43,738 nucleotides of DNA, taken from CAKXIK01 sp050947015. Lineage in GTDB: Bacteria; Bacillota; Clostridia; Oscillospirales; Acutalibacteraceae. The notes under the pieces were generated by a model that made no database searches, was not told the origin of the DNA, and saw nothing but the letters and a program-made list of their open reading frames with translations. The stretch spans positions 1 through 43,738 of the forward strand of contig JBMNVT010000019.1 in the NCBI GenBank assembly GCA_050947015.1, given 5' to 3'. Positions 1-8,020 of the stretch are shown here, piece by piece. Numbering within the stretch: position 1 is the first letter of the stretch; every line of letters begins with the position of its first letter. A program made the position numbers and the translations under genes.

Positions 1-156
1 TTATTCATAGCGGATAGGGTGACACCTGCCTTTCGGTTTTGTCTCGTCAACTCAACCTTAGCATATGTCACGCCTATTCGCTACTTTTATTTTCTTCTTT
101 TGTCACTCATCATTGTATCACCTACACGTGCATTTTTCTGCAAAATGGGATTTAAC
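1..156. other. left-edge intergenic DNA, no gene seen
   Basis: I see no credible gene in this AT-rich stretch. Frames on both strands are short and lack ribosome binding sites. Its right end carries the first of several TGC...GCA boxes that continue across the promoter of the topoisomerase operon. Confidence 0.5.
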
Positions 157-229
157 TTGCATTTTTTTCTTTTTTCGCATAAAATAAATAGAGATGTGCG
201 ATTTTTCTGCACGTTTTATATTTTCTGCA
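129..229 (+). repeat. four TGC-(T-rich)-GCA boxes around the topoisomerase promoter
   Basis: Related boxes lie at 129-142 (TGCATTTTTCTGCA), 158-179 (TGCA, a T-rich run, then CGCA), 197-211 (TGCGATTTTTCTGCA) and 217-229 (ending TTTTCTGCA). The second covers most of the -35 element and the spacer of the promoter. Spacing is not uniform. They could be operator sites or chance products of the T-rich composition. Confidence 0.35.
157..185 (+). promoter_or_regulatory. sigma-A type promoter of the topoisomerase operon
   Basis: A -35 TTGCAT (157-162) and a -10 TAAAAT (180-185) are separated by 17 bp. This leaves a leader of about 100 nt before the ATG at 294. Confidence 0.65.
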
Positions 230-293
230 AAACAGTCAATGAAACGAAATAGATTTTTTCAGGCGGCAGCACGAAAGGAATGGTTTTGAAAGC

Positions 294-2276
294 ATGGCAA
301 AAAAAGCACAAACCTATGGAAATGAAGATATCAAATGGTTAAAAGGCGCTGACCGTGTTCGTAAAAAACCTGCGGTTATTTTTGGTTCGGACGGCCTGGA
401 GGGCTGTGAGCATTCTGTTTTTGAAATTCTTTCCAACTCTATTGACGAGGCGCGTGAAGGGTACGGTAAAAAAATTATTGCTACCCGTTTTTCGGATTAT
501 TCTTTTGAGGTGGAAGATTTTGGGCGCGGCATTCCGGTGGATTACAACGAAGCGGAAGGCCGCTTCAACTGGGAGCTGGTATTCTGCGAGATGTATGCAG
601 GAGGCAAATACAACAACGGTGAAGGTGAAAGCTATGAGTTTTCACTCGGCACCAATGGTCTTGGCGCCTGCGCCACGCAGTATTCCAGCGAGTACATGGA
701 CGTAACGGTCTATTCTGTCGGAACCAAATACACACTGCATTTTGAGAAAGGCGAAAATATCGGCGGCCTGCAAAAAGAAGCTTACTCAGGCAAGCGCACC
801 GGCACCATCATCCGTTGGAAGCCTGATCTGGACGTTTTTACGGATATTGCTGTTCCGGCCGATTATTTTACCGGTATCATGAAACGCCAGTCGATCGTCA
901 ATCCCGGCGTGGATTTCATCTTTCGTGACCAACAGGGCGCTTCTTTTGAAACAACGGAATTTAAATATGATAACGGAATTGTCGACTTTGCCGCGGAAGT
1001 TCTGGGTGAACAGGAACTAACCCCGGTGCAGTTCTGGCAAACCGAGCGCCGTGTGCGCGACCGTGCGGACAAGCCGGAATACAAGGTTCAGATCAATGTT
1101 GCCGTTGCTTTTTCCAACCGGGTTCAGCTGTTGGAATTTTACCACAATTCCAGTTGGCTGGAACATGGCGGAGCACCGGACAAAGCAACGCGCAGCGCGT
1201 TTGTGTCTCAGATTGATGCTTATCTAAAGCAAACCGGTAAATACAATAAGAACGAAAGCAAAATCACTTTTAACGATATTCAGGACTGTCTGATCCTGAT
1301 CAGCTCGTCGTTTTCCAACCAGACCTCCTATGAAAACCAGACGAAAAAGTCAATTACAAATAAAGGAATTCAGGAAGCAATGACCGAATTTCTGCGTCAT
1401 CAGCTGGAGGTTTACTTTATTGAGAACCCGTTGGACGCTGATAAAATTGCGGCGCAGGTGCTGGTGAACAAGCGCAGCCGCGAGGATGCCGAAAAAACGC
1501 GGCTGAACCTGAAAAAGAAGCTGACCGGTACCATGGACTTGACCAACCGCGTAGCAAAATTTGTGGATTGCCGTTCCAAGGACGTCAACGAACGAGAGCT
1601 TTTTATTGTGGAAGGCGATTCGGCACTTGGTGCTTGCAAACAGGCGCGAAATGCCGATTTTCAGGCGGTGATCCCCTTGCGCGGCAAGATTCTGAACTGT
1701 TTGAACGCGGATTACGACAAAATTTTTAAAAATGAAATTATTACCGATCTTCTGAAGGTTCTCGGCTGCGGCGTTGAAGTGAAAAGCAAGGCAAATAAGG
1801 ATATTTCTTCGTTTAATCTGGAATCCCTCCGGTGGAATAAGATCATCATCTGCACCGATGCTGACGTCGACGGTTTTCACATCCGCACTCTGGTGCTGAC
1901 CATGCTCTACCGGCTGACGCCCACGCTCATCGAAAAAGGGAAGGTTTTTATTGCAGAGTCGCCGCTGTTTGAGATCAACACCAAAAATGAAACGTATTTT
2001 GCCTATACTGAACAGGAAAAAGACGCCATTTTGGAAAAAATCAAAAAGGAAAAATTTACGATTCAGCGTTCTAAAGGGCTTGGCGAAAATGAATCGGACA
2101 TGATGAGCCTGACCACTATGAACCCGGAAACACGTCGACTGATTCAAGTTTTGCCGTCTCTTGCGGCGGAAACCTCCGAAATATTCGACCTGCTGCTGGG
2201 CGGCAATCTATCCGGGCGCAAAACCTATATTGAAGAAAACGGCCACCTTTATCTTGATCTTGCCGACGTAAGTTGA
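294..2276 (+). CDS. type IIA DNA topoisomerase subunit B (ParE/GyrB-like)
   Basis: This is the ATPase and Toprim subunit of a type IIA topoisomerase, which with the next gene passes one duplex through another to control supercoiling or decatenate chromosomes. The N-terminal GHKL ATPase shows EILSNSIDEAREG (Asn/Asp/Glu motif) and a GTNGLGA lid motif. The Toprim region shows EGDSALGACKQAR, PLRGKILN and DADVDGFHIRTL. At 660 residues it has the length of ParE or a short GyrB. The Toprim motif reads EGDSALG rather than the usual EGDSAGG, as in the second topoisomerase pair of many Clostridia, so I prefer ParE-like over housekeeping GyrB. The partner subunit starts 44 bp downstream on the same strand, so they form one operon. 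Family assignment is sure; ParE versus GyrB is not. Confidence 0.9.
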   Translation: MAKKAQTYGNEDIKWLKGADRVRKKPAVIFGSDGLEGCEHSVFEILSNSIDEAREGYGKKIIATRFSDYSFEVEDFGRGIPVDYNEAEGRFNWELVFCEMYAGGKYNNGEGESYEFSLGTNGLGACATQYSSEYMDVTVYSVGTKYTLHFEKGENIGGLQKEAYSGKRTGTIIRWKPDLDVFTDIAVPADYFTGIMKRQSIVNPGVDFIFRDQQGASFETTEFKYDNGIVDFAAEVLGEQELTPVQFWQTERRVRDRADKPEYKVQINVAVAFSNRVQLLEFYHNSSWLEHGGAPDKATRSAFVSQIDAYLKQTGKYNKNESKITFNDIQDCLILISSSFSNQTSYENQTKKSITNKGIQEAMTEFLRHQLEVYFIENPLDADKIAAQVLVNKRSREDAEKTRLNLKKKLTGTMDLTNRVAKFVDCRSKDVNERELFIVEGDSALGACKQARNADFQAVIPLRGKILNCLNADYDKIFKNEIITDLLKVLGCGVEVKSKANKDISSFNLESLRWNKIIICTDADVDGFHIRTLVLTMLYRLTPTLIEKGKVFIAESPLFEINTKNETYFAYTEQEKDAILEKIKKEKFTIQRSKGLGENESDMMSLTTMNPETRRLIQVLPSLAAETSEIFDLLLGGNLSGRKTYIEENGHLYLDLADVS

Positions 2277-2320
2277 TCGTTCGGCGTGTTTTGAAATTCA
2301 TCGCATTGGAGTGACCAGAT

Positions 2321-4561
2321 TTGCCGCCAAGAAAGAAAAAAAACATACCCGCCGCGCCAAAAATCCGCGGCGTCATTGAGGGTGCTGGCGAAATCAATGA
2401 ACAGCAGATCACCGATACCCTGCGCCAGAACTTTATGCCGTACGCCATGAGCGTCATTCTCTCCCGCGCAATTCCCGAAATTGACGGGTTCAAGCCTTCT
2501 CACCGCAAGCTGCTTTATACCATGTACAAAATGGGGCTGCTGGGCACAAACGCACACCGAACCAAATCCGCCAACATTGTGGGCGAAACCATGAAACTGA
2601 ACCCACATGGAGACGCCGCCATTTATGACACAATGGTTCGCCTGAGCCGCGGCTACGAAGCGCTGCTTTACCCTTATGTAGATTCAAAAGGTAACTTTGG
2701 TAAATTTTATTCCCGTGATATGGCGTGGGCGGCATCCAGATATACCGAGGCCAAGCTGGATGATATCTGTCAGGAGCTTTTTCGGGATATTGACAAGGAC
2801 ACCGTCGATTTTGTAGACAACTATGATAATACACAAAAAGAGCCTTCTCTGCTGCCGGCTGCTTTCCCATCCGTTTTGGTGAATGCAAATACCGGCATCG
2901 CAGTCGGTATGGCAAGCTCCATCTGCCCTTTTAACATTGCGGAGGTCTGTGAAACAACCATCGCACTGATGAAGGATCCGGAGCACCGGATTCTTTCCAC
3001 TCTGCCAGCGCCTGATTTTCCGGGCGGCGGCCAAATCATCTGTGATGCGAACGCGCTGAATCAGATTTACAACACCGGCCGCGGCGGAATCCGTGTGCGC
3101 GCGCGTTATTCCTATGATTCCGGCGCAAACTGCATTGACATTACGCAAATTCCCCCCACCACAACGATCGAGGCCATTATCGAAAAGGTTATTGACCTGG
3201 TGAAACAGGGGAAAATCCGCGAAATTGCCGACATCCGTGATGAAACGGGTCTGGCCGGACTGAAAATTACCATTGACCTTAAACGCGGCGCCGACCCAGA
3301 CAAGCTGATGCTTCGTCTGTTCCGCATGACGCCGCTGGAAGATTCCTTTGCCTGCAACTTTAACATTCTGATCGCCGGTGTGCCCCGTGTGCTGGGAGTC
3401 CGGGAAATTTTGCAGGAGTGGACTGCATTCCGGATCGAATGTGTCCGCCGCCGCACCCACTACGACCTGACCCGCAAAAAAGAAAAGCTGCATCTGCTGC
3501 TCGGGCTGCAGAAAATTCTGCTCGACATTGACAAAGCCGTACAAATTGTCCGTTCGACCGAGGAAGAAAGCGAAGTGGTGCCGAACCTGATGATCGGATT
3601 CGGGATCGATCAGGTGCAGGCGGAATTTGTTGCTGAAATCAAGCTGCGTCACCTGAATCGGGAATATATTCTGAAACGCACCGATGAAATCGATCAATTG
3701 GAACAGGACATTGCCGATCTTGAAGAAATTCTTGCAAATCGGGCACGCGTTAAAAGCATTATTGTGGGAGAGCTTCGCGCAATTGCAGAAAAATACGGGC
3801 AGCCGCGCCGTAGCATTCTGATTTATCCGACAGAAGAACCGGAAGAAGAGCCTGAGGAAGTCCCGGACGACCCCGTTCACGTGTTCTTTACCGCCGAGGG
3901 CTACTTCAAGAAGATTACGCCCCTTTCTCTTCGCATGAGCGGAGAGCAGAAGCTGAAGGAAGGCGACTCTATTGTCCGTGCCGTGGAAACGACCAATAAC
4001 CGCGACCTTCTCTTCTTTACCGACCAGTGTCAGGTTTATAAGGCCCGGCTTGCCGATTTTGACTGCACCAAAGCGAGCGTGATGGGGGAATACATTCCAA
4101 GCAGGCTCGGTATGGACGAAGGAGAACGACCGGTCGCCATGGCAATCACACGGGACTACGAAGGCTCGATGCTGTTCTGTTTTGACAACGGCAAGATCGC
4201 CAAGGTGCAGATGGACGCCTACGCAACGAAAACCAACCGCCGAAAACTGTTGGCGGCTTATTCTGACAAAGCTTCGCTGGTTGCGGCGATCTACGCACCG
4301 GAGGACGGAGAATATCTGCTGACCTCTTCCGCCGGAAAAATGCTTTTGGTTCACAGCGGCGCCCTGCAAAGCAAGACCACCAAAAACACACAGGGAGTTG
4401 CAGTCATGACACTGCGGCGCAATCACCGGGTCATCCGGTTTGAGCCGTATGAAGAGGGATCCCTGCAAAAGCCGTTCCGCTACCGCGCAAAAAGCCTGCC
4501 TGCCGCCGGAGCAATGCCTGCCGCCGAGGAGACGCAGGGCGAGCAGTTGGAACTGGAATAA
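2321..4561 (+). CDS. type IIA DNA topoisomerase subunit A (ParC/GyrA-like)
   Basis: This is the DNA breakage-reunion subunit. The catalytic tyrosine sits in AASRYTEAKL at about residue 141, preceded by the winged-helix motif DGFKPSHRKLLYTM. The start is TTG at 2321, with GGAG and a suitable spacer just upstream (about 2308-2311); no ATG fits better. At 746 residues it is shorter than typical GyrA. The C-terminal region (about 510-720) has beta-pinwheel-like blades, but I cannot find the GyrA box (QRRGGKG). That argues for a topoisomerase IV-like or specialised enzyme rather than gyrase. An acidic stretch of alternating E and P (about 505-520) links the two halves. It is co-transcribed with the upstream B subunit. 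Confidence 0.9.
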   Translation: MPPRKKKNIPAAPKIRGVIEGAGEINEQQITDTLRQNFMPYAMSVILSRAIPEIDGFKPSHRKLLYTMYKMGLLGTNAHRTKSANIVGETMKLNPHGDAAIYDTMVRLSRGYEALLYPYVDSKGNFGKFYSRDMAWAASRYTEAKLDDICQELFRDIDKDTVDFVDNYDNTQKEPSLLPAAFPSVLVNANTGIAVGMASSICPFNIAEVCETTIALMKDPEHRILSTLPAPDFPGGGQIICDANALNQIYNTGRGGIRVRARYSYDSGANCIDITQIPPTTTIEAIIEKVIDLVKQGKIREIADIRDETGLAGLKITIDLKRGADPDKLMLRLFRMTPLEDSFACNFNILIAGVPRVLGVREILQEWTAFRIECVRRRTHYDLTRKKEKLHLLLGLQKILLDIDKAVQIVRSTEEESEVVPNLMIGFGIDQVQAEFVAEIKLRHLNREYILKRTDEIDQLEQDIADLEEILANRARVKSIIVGELRAIAEKYGQPRRSILIYPTEEPEEEPEEVPDDPVHVFFTAEGYFKKITPLSLRMSGEQKLKEGDSIVRAVETTNNRDLLFFTDQCQVYKARLADFDCTKASVMGEYIPSRLGMDEGERPVAMAITRDYEGSMLFCFDNGKIAKVQMDAYATKTNRRKLLAAYSDKASLVAAIYAPEDGEYLLTSSAGKMLLVHSGALQSKTTKNTQGVAVMTLRRNHRVIRFEPYEEGSLQKPFRYRAKSLPAAGAMPAAEETQGEQLELE

Positions 4562-4579
4562 CGCAGAGGAGGAACGCGT

Positions 4580-5152
4580 ATGAATCCACTGTTTTGGTGG
4601 GTGCTCGGCGCTATCGTTCTGTTGGGCGCCGCGGGGGGGATTTTAGCGCTGCTTGCCCGCCATTCGCTGCTGAAACGCACAGAAACGGCTTTTTCGCGCG
4701 AAAACTGCTCCCCCACACGCAAGATTGGCGACTTGTGGTTGGATGAGACGAACCGCCGGTGGACCATTGCCCGCGACTGTGACAACCTGATGCTGCACCG
4801 CTATGAAGATGTGAACGGCGCCGAGTTGATTCAGGACGGCGAGAAATACATCATCCATAAAGGAATTGTGGAAAGCTATTTGGGCGGCGTGGTGCTGGGC
4901 GCTGCAACAGCGGCAGCGAGCCTTGGCGGCAGCCCGCGCCCGAAAGAAAAGGTTGTTCAAAGTATGGTCATTAATATAACGCTCGCAGACCCTGCCTGTC
5001 CGGTCGAAACCATGGTTCTGCGCAACGCTGTTGTCCGGCTAAATTCCGCAACATACCGCAAACTCCGCTACCGCGCAGCCGAACTGCTGCAAGCCTTTTC
5101 CGAAATGCAGCACCCGACAGCAGAGAATGTTTCCTGCAACAACAAATCATAA
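4580..5152 (+). CDS. small single-pass membrane protein, function unknown
   Basis: This 190-residue protein has a hydrophobic N-terminal segment (about residues 5-27) and then a soluble part. A glycine/alanine-rich stretch (LGGVVLGAATAAASLGG) lies in the middle and a beta-rich end follows. The order 'immunity-like domain, Gly-rich hairpin, beta domain' resembles small proteins found in Firmicutes beside SHOCT domains, but this is only a similarity of layout. A good AGAGGAGG site lies before the ATG, 18 bp after the topoisomerase A stop, so it is the last gene of that operon. A terminator follows at 5165. I cannot assign a function. Confidence 0.7.
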   Translation: MNPLFWWVLGAIVLLGAAGGILALLARHSLLKRTETAFSRENCSPTRKIGDLWLDETNRRWTIARDCDNLMLHRYEDVNGAELIQDGEKYIIHKGIVESYLGGVVLGAATAAASLGGSPRPKEKVVQSMVINITLADPACPVETMVLRNAVVRLNSATYRKLRYRAAELLQAFSEMQHPTAENVSCNNKS

Positions 5153-5164
5153 AAAACACATACC

Positions 5165-5206
5165 AAAACGGACTGCTTTTGCCGGATCGGCGCAGCAGTC
5201 CGTTTT
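5165..5206. terminator. bidirectional intrinsic terminator
   Basis: The arms AAAACGGACTGC (5165-5176) and GCAGTCCGTTTT (5195-5206) are perfectly complementary, and an inner GCCG/CGGC stem sits in the loop. There are T-runs on both strands, so it can end the rightward topoisomerase operon and the leftward small-ORF transcript. Confidence 0.85.
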
Positions 5207-5238
5207 CTGTTCCCACTCATCCTGGTATCCGACGAACT

Positions 5239-5412
5239 TTATCTCCTGCGAAAACTCTCCGCATAAGACTGTAGCTCCGCAAAAGAAGAAACGTCGCACA
5301 TCTCCACCTTTCGCTGCACTTCCCGCGGCAGCGACTGAAAATATTCATAACTGGACAAATCCTGTTCCAGCAATGCAGAAAGACCAAGCTGCGGAAATCC
5401 GTTGTCTATCAT
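5239..5412 (-). CDS. 57-residue conserved-type small protein
   Basis: The frame reads MIDNGFPQLGLSALLEQD and continues with a motif like SLPREVQRKVE and an Arg-rich end. Similar short proteins (a Gly/Leu head, then 'F.SLP..VQ..V' and a helix) are common in Oscillospirales, but none has a known role that I can name. The ATG at 5412 has GGGGTGAT five bases upstream as a Shine-Dalgarno. That site is inside the 3' arm of the hairpin at 5416-5449. A GTG at 5439 would lie in the hairpin loop and arm and has no ribosome site, so 5412 is preferred. It is the last gene of the leftward cluster. Confidence 0.55.
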   Translation of the reverse strand: MIDNGFPQLGLSALLEQDLSSYEYFQSLPREVQRKVEMCDVSSFAELQSYAESFRRR

Positions 5413-5415
5413 AAA

Positions 5416-5449
5416 AATCACCCCGGTGATAGTATTCACCGGGGTGATT
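5416..5449 (-). terminator. hairpin between cupin gene and small ORF; terminator or SD-masking element
   Basis: The arms AATCACCCCGGTG and CACCGGGGTGATT are perfect 13-bp complements around an 8-nt loop. On the minus strand the hairpin is followed by TTTTTATG, so it looks like the terminator of the cupin gene. The 3' arm also holds the Shine-Dalgarno-like GGGGTGAT of the next ORF. Confidence 0.7.
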
Positions 5450-5494
5450 GCGCTATGCCGGAAAAATTTTTCCAGAAATTCAGCTACGCCGCAA

Positions 5495-5821
5495 TCAATC
5501 GAAAATAATCAGCGCCATGAAAACCAAATCATCGCTTCCGGTGTTGGTCAAACCATGTCCATGACCGTCCGGCGTAAACGTTTTATCGCCTGCCGCAACC
5601 GGACGAATGGTGCCGTTATCGTCATAAGCGCCGTGACCGGAAAGAATATAATAAGTTTCACTTTCATGATGGTGTTCGTGATATCCCAAACTGCAGTTCG
5701 GTTCAATCGTCACTTTGGCATACAGACCGCATTTTCCGTTCAGCTCTTTTTCTCCCAGAATCCGCTCAATCAACACATGACCCTTACCACCGCACATGTT
5801 TTCTACCCGTTCCACTGACAT
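5495..5821 (-). CDS. single-domain cupin protein
   Basis: This 108-residue protein is one cupin barrel. The first metal motif reads GYHEHHHESETYYILSG, with the His residues and Glu expected for metal binding. The second motif is PDGHGHGLTNTG. Such stand-alone cupins often act as sugar-phosphate or small-molecule binding proteins or isomerases, and no substrate can be read from the sequence. A GAAGGA site precedes the ATG. The gene starts 29 bp after the broken rhomboid-like gene on the same strand, so they probably share a transcript. Confidence 0.85.
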   Translation of the reverse strand: MSVERVENMCGGKGHVLIERILGEKELNGKCGLYAKVTIEPNCSLGYHEHHHESETYYILSGHGAYDDNGTIRPVAAGDKTFTPDGHGHGLTNTGSDDLVFMALIIFD

Positions 5822-5850
5822 AGAAATTCCTTCTTTCTATAGGACGATGC

Positions 5851-6497
5851 CTATTTCATATATTTACGGAAATTGCTCCGCGTTTTACGAAAAGAAAGCC
5901 ATTGGCGAAAATGCTTCAGGAAGAATCCTCCAAAATACAGTACCACATTCAGCAATGAAAAAACAATCGCAATGCGCACACTCCAACTGCCCACTACAAG
6001 AGAATACACTGTCAACACGATGTCAAGAACGGCAAGGTACTTCACTTTTATGGGGATAAAGAAGAACAGCATCAGCTGAAAATCCGGGTAAAAAAATGCG
6101 AACGCCAAAAACAGCGAAAGATTGAGATAAGCGTTAAAGCCGTAGCCCGTTAAAAGCGCCGCCAGAATTGCACCGATCATTCCCGTAAGATAAAACAGGC
6201 AAAAACGGAAGGCTCCCCATTCACGTTCCAACGATTCGCCGATCAAACAGTAAAAATACAGGCTGAGCAAAATCCAGGGCGGAGATGTGTCCACCGGAAA
6301 AAAATAAACGTAATCAGCCGCCAGACCTCTCCCTGCGCCACCCTTGTCATATCAAGCGCCAACAGACTGCCCAACCCCACCTGAGGCAACAGATAATCTG
6401 TCAGAAAAACGATCAGCATTCCGCCGCAGACATAAAACATCAGGTGAGAAATCGCCAGCCTGCCGATTTTGCGTTCCAGTTTATTCAGTAAATTCAT
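5851..6497 (-). pseudogene. rhomboid-like membrane protein, frameshifted
   Basis: Two frames together give one protein. 6497 to about 6297 carries the amphipathic start (MNLLNKLERKIGRLAISHLM) and first helices up to RLITFIFF. The frame from 6297 to 5851 continues with PVDTSPPWILLSLYFYCLIG and several more membrane helices. The join is at a run of seven A (6298-6304; T7 on the coding strand), where one more T would restore the frame. The family is rhomboid-related membrane proteins common in Clostridia. I see no GxSG serine motif, so it is probably not an active protease. Possible causes are a real mutation, a sequencing error in the homopolymer, or slippage. In the unshifted frame translation would stop after 84 residues. 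Confidence 0.75.
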
Positions 6498-6545
6498 CTT
6501 TCGGTCCCATGCCTTTCAGTTAAACATCGATCTGAATTTGTTCAT

Positions 6546-6574
6546 ATAATATCAAATTATTCATTTAATTGCAA
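6546..6574 (-). promoter_or_regulatory. promoter of the rhomboid/cupin cluster
   Basis: On the minus strand a -35 TTGCAA (6569-6574) and a -10 TATTAT (6546-6551) have a 17-bp spacer, about 50 bp ahead of the ATG at 6497. Confidence 0.6.
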
Positions 6575-6635
6575 GGGAAGCAACATGAAATTTACAAACA
6601 TCACCTTTTTTAAAACAATAAATTGCTGTTTTCGA

Positions 6636-6664
6636 TTGAAGAAGCTGCGAACCTATGGTAAAAT
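6636..6664 (+). promoter_or_regulatory. promoter of the MFS/GDPD/GGDEF cluster
   Basis: A -35 TTGAAG (6636-6641) and a -10 TAAAAT (6659-6664) are separated by 17 bp and lie upstream of the MFS gene. Confidence 0.6.
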
Positions 6665-6716
6665 AGACTCAGTTGATGCGATCCGCATGACTTGATGCAA
6701 AGGAGTGTCTGCGCTT

Positions 6717-8003
6717 ATGAAGCTGAACACAAAACGCACGATTCTGGTTGGCCTTGCATTCTTATCTATCTGCTCGTTCTGGCAGCTGTACGACAGCATT
6801 GTTCCGTTGATTCTGAAAAATACATTTGCGGTCAGCGACACAGTTTCCGGTGTTGTGATGGCAATGGACAATGTGCTGGCAATTTTTCTTTTGCCGCTGT
6901 TCGGTGCGCTTTCGGACCGGACTTCCACCCGATTGGGACGCCGGATGCCGTTTATTCTGATCGGAACCGGCTGCGCAGTTGCTGCCATGATGCTGATTCC
7001 TGTAGCGGATCACTACCGGATGCTGACTTTATTCGTTGTTGCGCTCGGCTTTACTTTGCTTTCCATGGGGCTTTACCGCTCCCCCGCCGTCGCTCTGATG
7101 CCGGATGTGACGCCGAAACCTCTTCGCTCCCGGGCAAATGCAATTATTAATCTGATGGGAGCCGTGGGCGGAGTGATTACACTGGGGCTGATCCGCATTC
7201 TGGTTCCCGCAGGTAATGCTCCGGACTACATTCCGTTGTTTGCGTGTGTTGCAACCATTATGGTGATTTCTGTTGTTCTTTTGGTTTGCACGGTACGCGA
7301 AAATCAGGCCGCTGCGGAAGCAGCCGCTCAAAACAACGAAGATCCTGCAGCTTTCACTGCATCGGATGCTCCGGCAAAAAAAGCAAGACTTGCGCCGGAT
7401 GTTCGCCGCAGCATGATTTTTCTGCTGGCTTCCGTTGCATTTTGGTTTATGGGCTACAACGCGGTGACCACCGCCTTTTCCCGCTATGCTCAGATTCAAT
7501 GGGGAATGGAAGGCGGCGGTTTTGCCAATTGCCTGATGGTTGCAACTGTTGCCGCAGTTGCCTCCTATATTCCGGTCGGCTGGATCGCCACCAGATTCGG
7601 ACGTAAAAAGACTATTCTCGCCGGTGTTGCTCTGCTGGCTCTTTGCTTTGGCGCCGGCGCGCTGGTAACGGCTTATCATCCCGCTATCAATATCATGTTT
7701 GCCCTGGTTGGCGTTGCATGGGCTTTTATCAATGTCAATTCCTACCCGATGGTCGTTGAAATGGGCCACGGAAGCGATGTGGGTCGCTTTACCGGCTTTT
7801 ATTATACATTTTCCATGGCGGCGCAGATTATCACGCCGATTTTGTCGGGTGTTTTGCTGGATCACGTTGGATACGGAACGCTTTTCCCTTACGCCGCGGC
7901 TTGTGTCGTAATCTCTTTTTTCACTATGACACAGGTTCGCCACGGAGACAGCAAGCCTTTGCCGCCAAAAAGCAAGCTGGAAGCCTTTGACACACCCGAT
8001 TAA
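6717..8003 (+). CDS. major facilitator superfamily transporter, sugar/GPH-like
   Basis: A roughly 428-residue carrier with about 12 hydrophobic segments. The loop between helices 2 and 3 has GALSDRTSTRLGRRMP, a variant of the MFS signature, with a second GWIATRFGRKKTI copy in the C-terminal half. The pattern resembles SLC45/GPH-type sugar carriers, but substrate is not readable. A cytoplasmic loop of about 40 residues rich in Ala/Glu splits the two halves. I choose the ATG at 6717 because the GTG at 6705 overlaps the AAAGGAG ribosome site. The GDPD gene follows 17 bp downstream and the GGDEF gene after that, so they form one operon. Confidence 0.85.
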   Translation: MKLNTKRTILVGLAFLSICSFWQLYDSIVPLILKNTFAVSDTVSGVVMAMDNVLAIFLLPLFGALSDRTSTRLGRRMPFILIGTGCAVAAMMLIPVADHYRMLTLFVVALGFTLLSMGLYRSPAVALMPDVTPKPLRSRANAIINLMGAVGGVITLGLIRILVPAGNAPDYIPLFACVATIMVISVVLLVCTVRENQAAAEAAAQNNEDPAAFTASDAPAKKARLAPDVRRSMIFLLASVAFWFMGYNAVTTAFSRYAQIQWGMEGGGFANCLMVATVAAVASYIPVGWIATRFGRKKTILAGVALLALCFGAGALVTAYHPAINIMFALVGVAWAFINVNSYPMVVEMGHGSDVGRFTGFYYTFSMAAQIITPILSGVLLDHVGYGTLFPYAAACVVISFFTMTQVRHGDSKPLPPKSKLEAFDTPD

Positions 8004-8020
8004 CGGAAAGGAATTACGAA

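Noticed and set aside
2684..4468. Long open frame opposite the topoisomerase A gene (and similar ones opposite the topoisomerase B, pheT, MFS and pot genes)
   Set aside because: They mirror the codon pattern of real genes on the other strand, have no ribosome sites, and show no family motifs.
6280..6305. Programmed -1 frameshift as the firm explanation for the rhomboid-like gene
   Set aside because: The slippery sequence fits, but there is no properly spaced stimulator, and homopolymer indels are far more common.
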